Shown here in pieces: positions 1-7,164 of a stretch of 10,190 nucleotides of DNA. A model generated the notes under the pieces. That model worked only from the letters and a program-made list of their open reading frames with translations. It ran no database searches and was not told the origin of the DNA. The stretch comes from CAZFGN01 sp964518695 (GTDB lineage Bacteria > Patescibacteriota > Minisyncoccia > UBA6257 > Colwellbacteraceae), in assembly GCA_964518695.1 (NCBI GenBank), contig CAZFGN010000022.1:1-10190 (forward strand). Direction: 5' to 3'. How positions within the stretch are numbered: position 1 is the stretch's first letter; each line of letters starts with the position of its first letter. Both the position numbers and the translations under genes were made by a program.

Positions 1-2252
1 TTACTAACGTTGCCACTGCCACAGGAGGTTCGTTTCTCTACAATCCGGAGGTTCCGAGGTTTAGGACCTGGCCTGCTGTTGACTATGACAGCGCTAACAA
101 CCGTTTGATTCTCTTTGGTGGCAACGACGATAATGCCACTTATCTTAACGACATCTGGGAAATGAAACTCCCAACTCTGGCCAATCCCCAACCTGTCTGG
201 AGAAAAATGACTCCTACCGGTACGGCGCCAAGCGCCAGAAACGCCATGGTCCACGTCTACGATTCTGTTAATCAAAGACTCATCATTTTCGGCGGCTATA
301 ATGGAAGCGTCTTGGGCGGATTCTATTCTCTTACATTGCCGTCGTCAGGGGATGGCGCTTGGAGCACATTCACGCCCAGTGGTACTCTTCCTTCTAATCG
401 TCTTTCAAGCGCCGGTATCTACGACACAGCTAACCAGAGAATGATTATCTTTGCGGGTCATGATACCGCGGACCTTAACGATGTCTGGGAAATAACGCTT
501 CCAGCTAGTTTATCAAGCAGCGCTTCATTAAAGCTCACTCCAACTGGTACCGCCGCTACAACTACCACCGAGCACACCATGATTTATGACAGCGCCAATC
601 AAAGAATGATTACCTTTGGAGGCTGGGGAGCAACGCGAACCAACGAAGTCTGGTCACTCACGCTTCCTGGAACAGGACAAAATGGAGCCTGGACCCAACT
701 TTCTCCTACCGGAACACTTCCAGGTGTTCGTTCAGGTCATGGAGCTATCTATGACGATGTCAATCAAAGAATGATTACCTTTATGGGCTGGGACGGTACC
801 GCCTTTTACAACGACATCTGGGAACTAACTCTGCCTGCCTCTGGTAGCGGAGCCTGGACAAACAAAACCTCGGCTGATGGCACGCTTCCTTCGAAGAGGC
901 GTTCCATCGGCTGGGCCTACGATAGCGGCAATAAAAGAGCAATTATTTTTGGAGGTACAGACGCTTTGTTTAAAATCAACGAACCAGTCGCCGTTGAACT
1001 TCCGGCTAGTGGCACCCTCTACTACCAAGAGCTGGCTCCGATGGTAAATAACACGGCGAGAGACGGTCATATCTCCGTCTATGATAGCGCGAACCAAAGA
1101 ATGCTCACCACTTTTGGTTACGGTAGGATATACGATACCGCCGATCCTGAAGTTACTGGCTTTCACCTCAACGAGGTTTGGGGATTATCCGTCGCTGACA
1201 ATAGCCTGCGGCACATCAGCCCATATATGAGTCCGCTAGCGAGGGAATTACCATCAGTGGTCTATGACAGTTTGAATAACCGCCTCGTTGCCTTCGGGGG
1301 ATTGAACTACAACCAAGGCGATACCTTCAACGATACCTGGACGCTCTCACTAAATTCCGCAACCAACCCCACCTGGACCCGTCTCGCTCCCACCGGCACC
1401 CTGCCAGCCAAACGTTGGGGCGCGGCGACAATATATGATTCAGCAAACCAACGGATGCTTATCTTCGGAGGTAAAGCCCTGGGTGATTCATCCACCCATT
1501 ACAAAGATGTCTGGGAATTATCTCTTACCTCTGGAAGTGAAGCCTGGACTCAAAGAACCCCTGGAGCCGGAGGACCGACAACTGGCCGTTGGCATTCAAG
1601 TGCGATTTATGATCCTGTCAATACTCGTATGCTTATTTTTGGAGGAACAAATGGTGGAGTTAATCCCACCTACTACAACCAATTATGGGAACTTGAGTTC
1701 AGTACGCCAGGCACGGAAACTTGGACTAATAGAACTCCGGCAACGAGTCCTGCTGGAAGACGTGGTCACACCTCCGTCTATCAAGGAGATTTTGCCGAGA
1801 AAAGGATAGTTACTTTTGGTGGTTACGACGGCACCAATCACTATAATGATGTTTGGAAACTTAACATCACTACCCCTGGAAGCGAATCTTGGACGCAAGT
1901 TACAGCTTTGGGGACAAGTCCCTCGAAACGTCGCAGTCACAGCGCTATCTATGACCCCGTGAACCAAAGGATGATTATTCAAGCGGGAAGAGGCGCTGGT
2001 TCTCCTGTACCATTCTTCAGCGACTTTTTCCAGCTGACACTTCCATCAGAAACTGCTTCGTGGACCTGGACGCAAATTATCCCGGACGTTTATCTTCGCG
2101 GTAGCGTGCCGGTCACAGGACTAACCGCTGGGACGAGTTATCACTGGCAAGCATGGGCCACAGGGACAAGTTCTGGAGATAGTACGAAGACTGCTTACGG
2201 AGGGAACGGGGATGTACCACCGGCTGGGGTGGATTTTACTGTTTCTCCCTGA
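1..2252 (+). CDS. Kelch-repeat beta-propeller surface protein, 5' end outside window (paralogue 1)
   Basis: The reading frame is open from the window edge (first full codon at base 3), so the gene is 5'-partial; a TTG at 105 lies inside a repeat and is not its start. The visible 749 codons hold 12 kelch blades of about 50-60 residues, each of the form (I/V)YD..NQRM(I/L)IFGG...ND(V/I)WEL.LP...W..L.PTGT.P..R. Twelve blades fit two six-bladed propellers; blade 6 lacks the usual Trp and blade 7 has a long insert. The last ~57 residues (from about 2080) are unlike kelch and contain TGLTAGTSYHWQAWATG, resembling the second half of a fibronectin III-like sandwich. Kelch propellers bind proteins or glycans; no catalytic residues are recognised. 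The N-terminus, with any signal peptide, lies upstream. It is more GC-rich than its paralogue at 2726 and ends in TGA, unlike most genes here. The family call is firm; the function is unknown. Confidence 0.9.
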   Translation, partial: TNVATATGGSFLYNPEVPRFRTWPAVDYDSANNRLILFGGNDDNATYLNDIWEMKLPTLANPQPVWRKMTPTGTAPSARNAMVHVYDSVNQRLIIFGGYNGSVLGGFYSLTLPSSGDGAWSTFTPSGTLPSNRLSSAGIYDTANQRMIIFAGHDTADLNDVWEITLPASLSSSASLKLTPTGTAATTTTEHTMIYDSANQRMITFGGWGATRTNEVWSLTLPGTGQNGAWTQLSPTGTLPGVRSGHGAIYDDVNQRMITFMGWDGTAFYNDIWELTLPASGSGAWTNKTSADGTLPSKRRSIGWAYDSGNKRAIIFGGTDALFKINEPVAVELPASGTLYYQELAPMVNNTARDGHISVYDSANQRMLTTFGYGRIYDTADPEVTGFHLNEVWGLSVADNSLRHISPYMSPLARELPSVVYDSLNNRLVAFGGLNYNQGDTFNDTWTLSLNSATNPTWTRLAPTGTLPAKRWGAATIYDSANQRMLIFGGKALGDSSTHYKDVWELSLTSGSEAWTQRTPGAGGPTTGRWHSSAIYDPVNTRMLIFGGTNGGVNPTYYNQLWELEFSTPGTETWTNRTPATSPAGRRGHTSVYQGDFAEKRIVTFGGYDGTNHYNDVWKLNITTPGSESWTQVTALGTSPSKRRSHSAIYDPVNQRMIIQAGRGAGSPVPFFSDFFQLTLPSETASWTWTQIIPDVYLRGSVPVTGLTAGTSYHWQAWATGTSSGDSTKTAYGGNGDVPPAGVDFTVSP

Positions 2253-2298
2253 TTCTCGGGACTCTACGATTAAGGCGACATTGAGTTACTGCCGTGAT

Positions 2299-2724
2299 AT
2301 GAGAAGTAAATTTAAACAAAGAGGGGTAGCCACAATTCCAATAGTCCTCGCTCTTACTATTCTGATAATCGCGGTTGGTCTTGCTATTTCAACTGTTGCT
2401 TTCAACGAAACATTCATAGCTCAAGAGTTTTCTAGGTCTTCTCAAGCTCTCATTTATGCCGAAGCCGGCGCGCGCGATGCTTTAGTAAGAATAACCAGGA
2501 ATGGTAGATATACATCGGCCGGGTACAATATAGATTTTGTAACTAATGGCTGTACCGCGCCGAATGATGGTTGTGCTACAATAACAGTAACTTCTGAAAC
2601 GAGTCCAAAAATCATCGTGTCCTCCGGTCGGGTTAAGAATAACATTAGAAAGGTGCAAGTTACGGTTACTTTAGACGCTAACTGGGTGATAACCGGGACA
2701 GATTGGCAGGAAGTTACGAACTAG
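2299..2724 (+). CDS. PilX-like type IV pilin / pseudopilin-like protein
   Basis: A 141-residue protein starting MRSKFKQRGVATIP: a short basic leader, then a hydrophobic helix (about residues 10-33), then a helix-like stretch with QALIYAEAGARDALVRI, which resembles the AFYAAESGVEDAL segment common after the helix of PilX-like minor pilins. The globular part has two cysteines (85 and 92) that could form a small disulfide loop. The prepilin-peptidase site would be RG|VATIP; the usual Glu at +5 is missing (Pro instead), as can occur in minor pilins and PilX relatives. The ATG at 2299 is chosen because it places the basic leader directly before the helix; the open frame reaches back to 2212, but that would add an unrelated extension overlapping the upstream gene. 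No clear SD precedes it. It lies 46 bases after one kelch gene and 1 base before the other, suggesting co-transcription and a shared surface role. The pilin-like fold is fairly safe; assembly into a pilus is inference. Confidence 0.72.
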   Translation: MRSKFKQRGVATIPIVLALTILIIAVGLAISTVAFNETFIAQEFSRSSQALIYAEAGARDALVRITRNGRYTSAGYNIDFVTNGCTAPNDGCATITVTSETSPKIIVSSGRVKNNIRKVQVTVTLDANWVITGTDWQEVTN

Positions 2725-2725
2725 G

Positions 2726-4978
2726 ATGAAACTGCCATTTAATTTTTATTGGTCAACCAGTACGGACAGAAAATTTACTCCTCGAGAGTTTATTATTTTT
2801 AGTGGAGTTATAGTAACGGTTGCTTTGATAACATTAAGCGCGTTCCTATCTTTAGATAATGTGTTTGTTCCTAAGTTGGCGGAAAGAAAAGAGGTCCCTA
2901 TCGGGGCACCGCCTATTATAGATAATTGGGGTTCGCCTGGCGATCTAACTGTACCATCTTTAATCTATGATAAAGTCAATGACCGACTAATTATGTTTGG
3001 CGGTAGAGAGAACTACCTAATTGCAGACCCTCCTATTTACAAAAATGATGTTTGGGAATTCAAATTACCGTCAGAATCTGATCCCAATACCAAATGGAGA
3101 AAAATGAGTCCAAGTGGCACTCCTCCCAGTCCGAGAAATGAATCTGCTTGTATTTACGATGGTTTGAACCAGAGAATGATTTGTTTTGGGGGTTGGGCTG
3201 GTAAGGCGCTTGGAGGATTTTTTGAGATGACTTTGCGATCTGACAATGATGGAGAGTGGAAAGAATTGCATCCGGTGGGCGATGTGCCATCTGATAGATA
3301 TACTAAGGCTATTTATGATTCTAAATACCAACGGATGGTGATTTTTGGCGGGAATGGTGGCTCCGAAGACTACAAAGATTTATATTCTCTGACTCTGCCA
3401 GGCAAGGGAGAAGATGGTGTTTCATTGAAATATGACGATGCTCCGGAGGAAGGGGAGCCGAGGAGTGAACACAGCATGATTTACGATTCTAAAAACCAAA
3501 GTATGGTTATTACTGGCGGCTTTGGAGATCTGGATGTTTGGAAATTAACCTTACCGAAAGATTTATCCAAGGGGGTTTGGGCTGAAGCTTTCCCATCTCA
3601 TCCTCCTACCTTTGGTCGCCATCTTCATGAGGCTATTTATGACGCTAAGAACGAGAGGATGATTGTTTATGCTGGAACTTCCGGTATTAAGTATCTTGAT
3701 GATATTTGGGAGCTTACATTGCCCACGAAAGGTGATGGTGTCTGGACTGATAAAAATCCAGATTCTGGAGAAAGACCTTCAGCCTTGAAAGGTATGGCCG
3801 CCGTTTACGATGATATTCGACAAAGAATGATAGTTTTCGGTGGAGTTGAGGGGATAGCGCCTAATTACTTAACGCGGGATTTATTGGCTATAGATTTACC
3901 ATCTGAAGGGAAACTTACTTTTAAACAATTCACTATTTTTTCTAAACAAAGCGCTACCGATGGATTGAAGTCTATTTATGATAGTGATAATAAAAGGATG
4001 GTTTTATTTTCTGGTTACAGCAAGATAAGAGACGTCAATCTGCCGGAATTGACCGGTACTCATATTAACGAAATCTGGACACTCGAGACGTCAGGCGAGC
4101 CGGTTCTGCGCAATATTTCTCCATCTGTTGGTCCTCTTGGCCGTGAATTGACCTCTCTCGTATACGATGAAATCAATAAACGATTAATAATGTTTACCGG
4201 AACTGACGCTAACGGTCACAGAATGAACGACACTTGGAGTTTGCCACTAGGATCTTTTGGAAGCAGTGAATGGCAGAAACTAGAACCTGTGGGCGATAAA
4301 CCTGAGGCGAGATGGGGAGGGACAACTATCTATGATTCTAAAAATCAACGGGCGATTATGTTCGGAGGTATGGACGGCCAAAAGAAACCTTTAAATGACG
4401 TTTGGGAGTTATCTTTAGCGTTTCCTGGTGAAGAACGTTGGGTTAATCGTACGCCGCAAGATACCGGACCTGTACCTAGGTGGGAAGCAAAAGGCGTCTA
4501 CGACCTTGAAAATAGGAGGATGGTTATCTATGGCGGTTTCGCCGGTGGCGAAAAATATATGGCCGATGTTTGGGAGTTAGATCTGAATATGCCTGGTCGT
4601 GAGAAGTGGAGAGAGTTGTCGGTGGACGGAGGACCAGGTCCAAGAAGGGGACACATTGCTATTTATGATGCTCAAAATAAGAGAGTAGTGTTTTTTGGTG
4701 GCTATGACGGCAAAGTTCACTACAATGACACTTGGTATTTAAATATTGCTATTCCCGGGAAAGAATCTTGGCAAGCCGTATCTATTAACGGAACTCCGCC
4801 GGAGAAAAGAAGATCGCATACGGGCATATACGATCCAGTTAAGCAACGCATGATTATTTACGGAGGCAGAGGAGAAGGATTCCCTTTGCCTTTCTACAAT
4901 GATTACTGGGAACTTACCCTGCCTTCATCGGGTGAAGCAACTTGGAAGGAAATTCGACCTCAAGAAGTTACTCAATAG
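2726..4978 (+). CDS. Membrane-anchored kelch-repeat double-propeller protein (paralogue 2)
   Basis: A 750-residue protein. Residues 1-21 are basic/polar, 22-43 form one hydrophobic helix (FIIFSGVIVTVALITLSAFL), and everything after about residue 75 is kelch repeats, so the expected topology is an N-terminal anchor with the propellers outside the cell. Twelve blades are seen, beginning with the motif YDKVNDRLIMFGG and ending with YDPVKQRMIIYGG. They align one for one with the 12 blades of the upstream paralogue, including a degenerate blade 6 and the long-insert blade 7 (..PELTGTHINEIW.. here, ..PEVTGFHLNEVW.. there). It lacks the upstream protein's C-terminal sandwich fragment and stops shortly after blade 12. 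The ATG lies one base after the pilin stop; AGGAAG at 2708-2713 could serve as an SD, 12 bases upstream. Base composition is nearer to the housekeeping genes downstream. Binding partner unknown. Confidence 0.92.
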   Translation: MKLPFNFYWSTSTDRKFTPREFIIFSGVIVTVALITLSAFLSLDNVFVPKLAERKEVPIGAPPIIDNWGSPGDLTVPSLIYDKVNDRLIMFGGRENYLIADPPIYKNDVWEFKLPSESDPNTKWRKMSPSGTPPSPRNESACIYDGLNQRMICFGGWAGKALGGFFEMTLRSDNDGEWKELHPVGDVPSDRYTKAIYDSKYQRMVIFGGNGGSEDYKDLYSLTLPGKGEDGVSLKYDDAPEEGEPRSEHSMIYDSKNQSMVITGGFGDLDVWKLTLPKDLSKGVWAEAFPSHPPTFGRHLHEAIYDAKNERMIVYAGTSGIKYLDDIWELTLPTKGDGVWTDKNPDSGERPSALKGMAAVYDDIRQRMIVFGGVEGIAPNYLTRDLLAIDLPSEGKLTFKQFTIFSKQSATDGLKSIYDSDNKRMVLFSGYSKIRDVNLPELTGTHINEIWTLETSGEPVLRNISPSVGPLGRELTSLVYDEINKRLIMFTGTDANGHRMNDTWSLPLGSFGSSEWQKLEPVGDKPEARWGGTTIYDSKNQRAIMFGGMDGQKKPLNDVWELSLAFPGEERWVNRTPQDTGPVPRWEAKGVYDLENRRMVIYGGFAGGEKYMADVWELDLNMPGREKWRELSVDGGPGPRRGHIAIYDAQNKRVVFFGGYDGKVHYNDTWYLNIAIPGKESWQAVSINGTPPEKRRSHTGIYDPVKQRMIIYGGRGEGFPLPFYNDYWELTLPSSGEATWKEIRPQEVTQ

Positions 4979-4988
4979 TGATTTTCCA

Positions 4989-5024
4989 AAAGACACCGGT
5001 TTGGATAGAATGTAAGGTGTCTTT
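4989..5024 (+). terminator. Possible terminator hairpin after the kelch operon
   Basis: Eleven bases after the kelch stop codon, AAAGACACC (4989-4997) is perfectly complementary to GGTGTCTTT (5016-5024), a 9-bp stem closing an 18-base loop. The 3' arm ends in three T, then C, so the U-tract is poor and termination may be partial. It is the only candidate terminator between the kelch genes and the tRNA-Gly/galU unit. The loop holds TAGAAT (5006-5011), a possible -10 for the tRNA with a weak TTTTCC (4982-4987) 18 bases upstream; that promoter is speculative. Confidence 0.4.
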
Positions 5025-5026
5025 CT

Positions 5027-5046
5027 CGCCTTTGCGAGCAAAGGCG
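5027..5046 (+). repeat. Short perfect inverted repeat running into tRNA-Gly
   Basis: CGCCTTTG (5027-5034) pairs perfectly with CAAAGGCG (5039-5046) around a CGAG loop. The 3' arm includes the first three bases of the tRNA-Gly acceptor stem, so this hairpin and the mature tRNA fold exclude each other. A competing hairpin, CTCGC (5025-5029) with GCGAG (5034-5038), leaves the tRNA free. There is no U-run, so it is not a terminator. It may affect 5' processing or be a remnant of a small palindromic repeat. Confidence 0.5.
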
Positions 5047-5114
5047 GGATTAGTACAGTGGCAGTACGCGACCTTCCCAAGGTTGAGACGAGGGTTCAAT
5101 TCCCTTATCCCGCT
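5044..5114 (+). tRNA. tRNA-Gly, anticodon CCC
   Basis: A complete cloverleaf. The acceptor stem is GCGGGAT (5044-5050) with ATCCCGC (5107-5113). The D stem is GTAC/GTAC around AGTGGCA. The anticodon stem CGACC/GGTTG (one G-T pair) encloses loop TTCCCAA, with anticodon CCC at 5076-5078, reading GGG. A four-base variable region follows, then T stem GAGGG/CCCTT with loop TTCAATT. The discriminator base is T at 5114, as usual for bacterial tRNA-Gly. CCA is not encoded: the next bases are CT and then the galU ATG at 5117. Confidence 0.93.
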
Positions 5115-5116
5115 CT

Positions 5117-5980
5117 ATGATTAAGAAAGTTATTATTCCGGTTGCTGGGTTAGGCACAAGGTTTCTGCCTGCCACTAAGGCACAGCCTAAAGAAATGCTC
5201 ACGATTATTGATAAACCCGTAATTCAGTATCTTGTAGAAGAGGCGGCTAACTCCGGAGTAACAGATGTCATATTTGTTACCGGTCGTGGCAAAAGAGCGA
5301 TTGAGGATCATTTTGATTTTTCTCCGGAACTTGAATCAGCCCTCCTTTCAAAGAATAAGAAAGATGTTTTTGAAGAAGTAAGATCTATTTCTAAACTCGC
5401 CAGATTTTCTTACGTGAGACAGAACTCTCCGAAAGGGGATGGTGACGCTATTTTGTGCGCGGAACATCTGGTGGCTAAGGACGAATCAGTGGGAGTTCTC
5501 TTTGGCGATGACATTGTTCAGGGCGAAGTGCCATGTTTATTGCAGATGGAAAATGTTTTCAAAAAGTACGGAGAGGTGGTAGTGGCATTGGAAGTGGTTC
5601 CGAAGAAAGAAGTTTGCCATTACGGAGTAGTAAAAGCAGTTAAAATTTCAGAAAATGTTTATGAGATCAAAGATATCGTAGAAAAACCGAGCCCTAATGC
5701 AGCTCCCTCTAACTTGATTATCGTCGGGAAATATATTATTACTCCTAATGTTTTCGAGGAATTAAGGAAGCTAAAACATAAATCTCGAGGCGCCGAAATT
5801 GGGCTATCAGCCGCCTTAAAAAAATTACTTAAACGACGTCCGATTTATGGTTTACGTTTCGAGGGCAAGAGGTATGACTGCGGTAATAAAATGGGGTTTT
5901 TGAAAGCCACGGTTGATTTTGCCCTGAAACATCCTACCCTGAAGAACGAGTTTAGGAAATATTTAAAAGAAGTTGCTTAA
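5117..5980 (+). CDS. galU: UTP-glucose-1-phosphate uridylyltransferase (UDP-glucose pyrophosphorylase)
   Basis: A cytoplasmic nucleotidyltransferase that makes UDP-glucose from UTP and glucose-1-phosphate for glycans and cell-envelope sugars. The 287 residues match the usual single-domain GalU length. Seen: nucleotide-binding loop PVAGLGTRFLPATKAQPKEML (residues 8-28, with Arg15 and Lys25), KGDGDAILCA (106-115), the metal/sugar region FGDD (129-132), VEKP (188-191), and the C-terminal YDCGNKMGFLKA (253-264), close to the family's YD.GNK.GY.KA. The family's LTDA segment reads LSAA here (230-233), losing an acidic residue. The ATG at 5117 is the only sensible start because the substrate loop begins at residue 8. 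It lies 2 bases after the tRNA-Gly discriminator, so no SD can exist outside the tRNA. The stop is 6 bases before tRNA-Thr. Another sugar-nucleotide pyrophosphorylase is possible but less likely. Confidence 0.93.
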   Translation: MIKKVIIPVAGLGTRFLPATKAQPKEMLTIIDKPVIQYLVEEAANSGVTDVIFVTGRGKRAIEDHFDFSPELESALLSKNKKDVFEEVRSISKLARFSYVRQNSPKGDGDAILCAEHLVAKDESVGVLFGDDIVQGEVPCLLQMENVFKKYGEVVVALEVVPKKEVCHYGVVKAVKISENVYEIKDIVEKPSPNAAPSNLIIVGKYIITPNVFEELRKLKHKSRGAEIGLSAALKKLLKRRPIYGLRFEGKRYDCGNKMGFLKATVDFALKHPTLKNEFRKYLKEVA

Positions 5981-5986
5981 AAGTAA

Positions 5987-6062
5987 GCCACCTTAGCTCA
6001 GTTGGTAGAGCAGCACTTTCGTAAAGTGAAGGTCCGCGGTTCGAATCCGCGAGGTGGCTCCA
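5987..6062 (+). tRNA. tRNA-Thr, anticodon CGT
   Basis: A complete 76-base cloverleaf. The acceptor stem is GCCACCT (5987-5993) with AGGTGGC (6052-6058). The D stem is GCTC/GAGC. The anticodon stem GCACT/AGTGA (first pair G-A mismatched, four good pairs) encloses loop TTCGTAA, with anticodon CGT at 6020-6022, reading ACG. The T stem CGCGG/CCGCG encloses TTCGAAT. The discriminator is T, and CCA is encoded at 6060-6062, unlike the tRNA-Gly upstream. Confidence 0.96.
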
Positions 6063-6072
6063 GAATGAAATC

Positions 6073-6108
6073 ACTATACTACGAGACTGATCGGTGTTAT
6101 AGTATAGT
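6073..6108 (+). promoter_or_regulatory. Inverted repeat with extended -10 promoter element upstream of prfB
   Basis: ACTATACTA (6073-6081) pairs perfectly with TAGTATAGT (6100-6108), a 9-bp AT-rich stem with an 18-base loop. The right arm overlaps TGTTATAGT (6095-6103), which matches an extended -10 element (TGnTATAGT); transcription would start near 6110, about 22 bases before the prfB ATG. No good -35 is visible, as expected for an extended -10 promoter. The palindrome could be an operator, or a weak hairpin at the tRNA-Thr 3' trailer. Both readings are inference. Confidence 0.4.
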
Positions 6109-6131
6109 AGATTAGAAAAGTTACTGAAGAT

Positions 6132-7101
6132 ATGAAAGAAGAAAAATTAGACAACTTGGAAGAGCTAACTCGCCGCTTAGGCGAGCGGCTTTGACATTAA
6201 AGGCAAAAGAGATAAGTTAAGAGATCTGGAGTTTGATATTTCCGATCCGGATTTATGGAGAAAAGAAAGGAGTCTTGCCGAAGAGAAAAATAAAGAGGCT
6301 GGGATATTGCGAAATCTCATCACTGAATTCGATTTGGCGGATTCTCTGGAGAAGATACGCAAGTTGGAAATCAAAACCTTGATGACTGGAAGGTACGATT
6401 ATCTGCCAGTGGTGATTTCTTTGCATTCAGGAGTTGGAGGCAAAGACGCGCAAGACTGGTCGACGATGTTGCTTCACATGTACAGAGCTTATGGATTGCG
6501 CCGGGGTTGGAAAGTTAAAAATGTTGATAGCGATACCATAGAGATTAGAGGTGATCATGCTTATGGATTTTTAAGGAAGGAAAGTGGTGTCCACAGATTG
6601 GTTAGGATTTCTCCCTATGACGCGAAAAAATTGCGGCACACATCCTTCGCTTTAGTTGAAGTTGTGCCGCAGTTGCCGGAAATAGAGCTTTCCAGGATTG
6701 TGGTTCCTGGAGAGGATATAAAAGTAGAGTTTTCCCGATCTTCCGGCCCGGGCGGGCAGAATGTGAATAAAGTCGAAACTGCGGTGCGCGTCGTGCATTT
6801 GCCTACAGGCCTCGTTGCTGGTTGTGAATCGGAGCGTTCGCAATCACAGAACAGGGAAAAAGCTATGTCGCTTTTAAGGGCTAAACTTTTTAGAGCTATG
6901 GAGGAATATCAGGCCAAAGAGTTAAGCGAACTTAAAACGAAAGTCAAACCGGCATGGGGTAATCAGATTAGGAGTTATGTTTTGCATCCTTACAAGTTGG
7001 TCAAAGATCATAGAACGGAGGTTGAAAGTACTAAAGTGGATGAGGTTTTGGGCGGGGATTTGGATCTATTTATCGAGGCTGAAGTTGAAAAAATAAAATA
7101 G
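6132..7101 (+). CDS. prfB: Peptide chain release factor 2, expressed by programmed +1 frameshift
   Basis: RF2 recognises UGA and UAA and triggers peptide release on the ribosome. Frame 1 runs from ATG 6132 for 20 codons to CTT TGA (6189-6194). Slipping +1 on CTT continues with GAC at 6193 and stays open to TAG at 7099-7101, giving 322 residues. Seen in the joined protein: a shortened helical domain 1, SGVGGKDAQDW, the stop-recognition tripeptide region RISPYDAKK (SPY at 160-162 where RF2 normally has SPF), the catalytic GGQ loop SSGPGGQNVNKVET (GGQ 207-209), and C-terminal DHRTEVE and GGDLDLFIEAE. E. coli RF2 has 365 residues; nearly all the lost length lies before the SPY motif, mostly in domain 1. 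The SD before the start is weak (GAAGA). RF1 is excluded by the frameshift site and by SP(F/Y) instead of PxT. It is followed by ftsE-ftsX, a frequent arrangement in bacteria. Confidence 0.95.
6177..6195 (+). promoter_or_regulatory. prfB autoregulatory +1 frameshift site
   Basis: The sequence TTAGGCGAGCGGCTTTGAC matches the plan of the bacterial RF2 recoding site: a slippery CTT followed by in-frame TGA and then C (6189-6195), with a purine-rich stretch AGGCGAG ending three bases before CTT, where E. coli has AGGGGG. The SD-like part is degenerate. When RF2 is scarce, the ribosome pauses at TGA and slips to make more RF2 (established mechanism). Nearby complements GCCGC (6172-6176)/GCGGC (6185-6189) and CGCC (6171-6174)/GGCG (6180-6183) could form small hairpins just upstream. 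Confidence 0.92.
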
Positions 7102-7124
7102 GTTTGCTTGGCTTACAGGCAGGG

Positions 7125-7153
7125 TTGAAAGTCGGCTACAACTGGATTAAACT
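7125..7153 (+). promoter_or_regulatory. Probable sigma70-type promoter for ftsE-ftsX
   Basis: TTGAAA (7125-7130) and TAAACT (7148-7153) are separated by exactly 17 bases, matching -35 (5 of 6) and -10 (4 of 6) consensus positions. The predicted start, near 7160, is about 5 bases before the ftsE ATG, so the message would be nearly leaderless; no SD is visible there in any case. Read-through from prfB is also possible, as no terminator separates them. Confidence 0.5.
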
Positions 7154-7164
7154 AAAAGTACAGA

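Noticed and set aside
825..1982. Several minus-strand and out-of-frame open frames within kelch copy 1
   Set aside because: They mirror the codon pattern of the repetitive kelch coding strand and show no protein family features.
4942..5124. 60-residue ORF spanning the end of kelch copy 2 and tRNA-Gly
   Set aside because: It is out of frame with the kelch gene and runs through the tRNA, with no family resemblance.
6307..7101. RF2 starting at TTG 6307 as a complete 264-residue protein
   Set aside because: Recognisable RF2 domain 1 sequence continues upstream in the same frame to 6193 and joins ATG 6132 through CTT TGA C.
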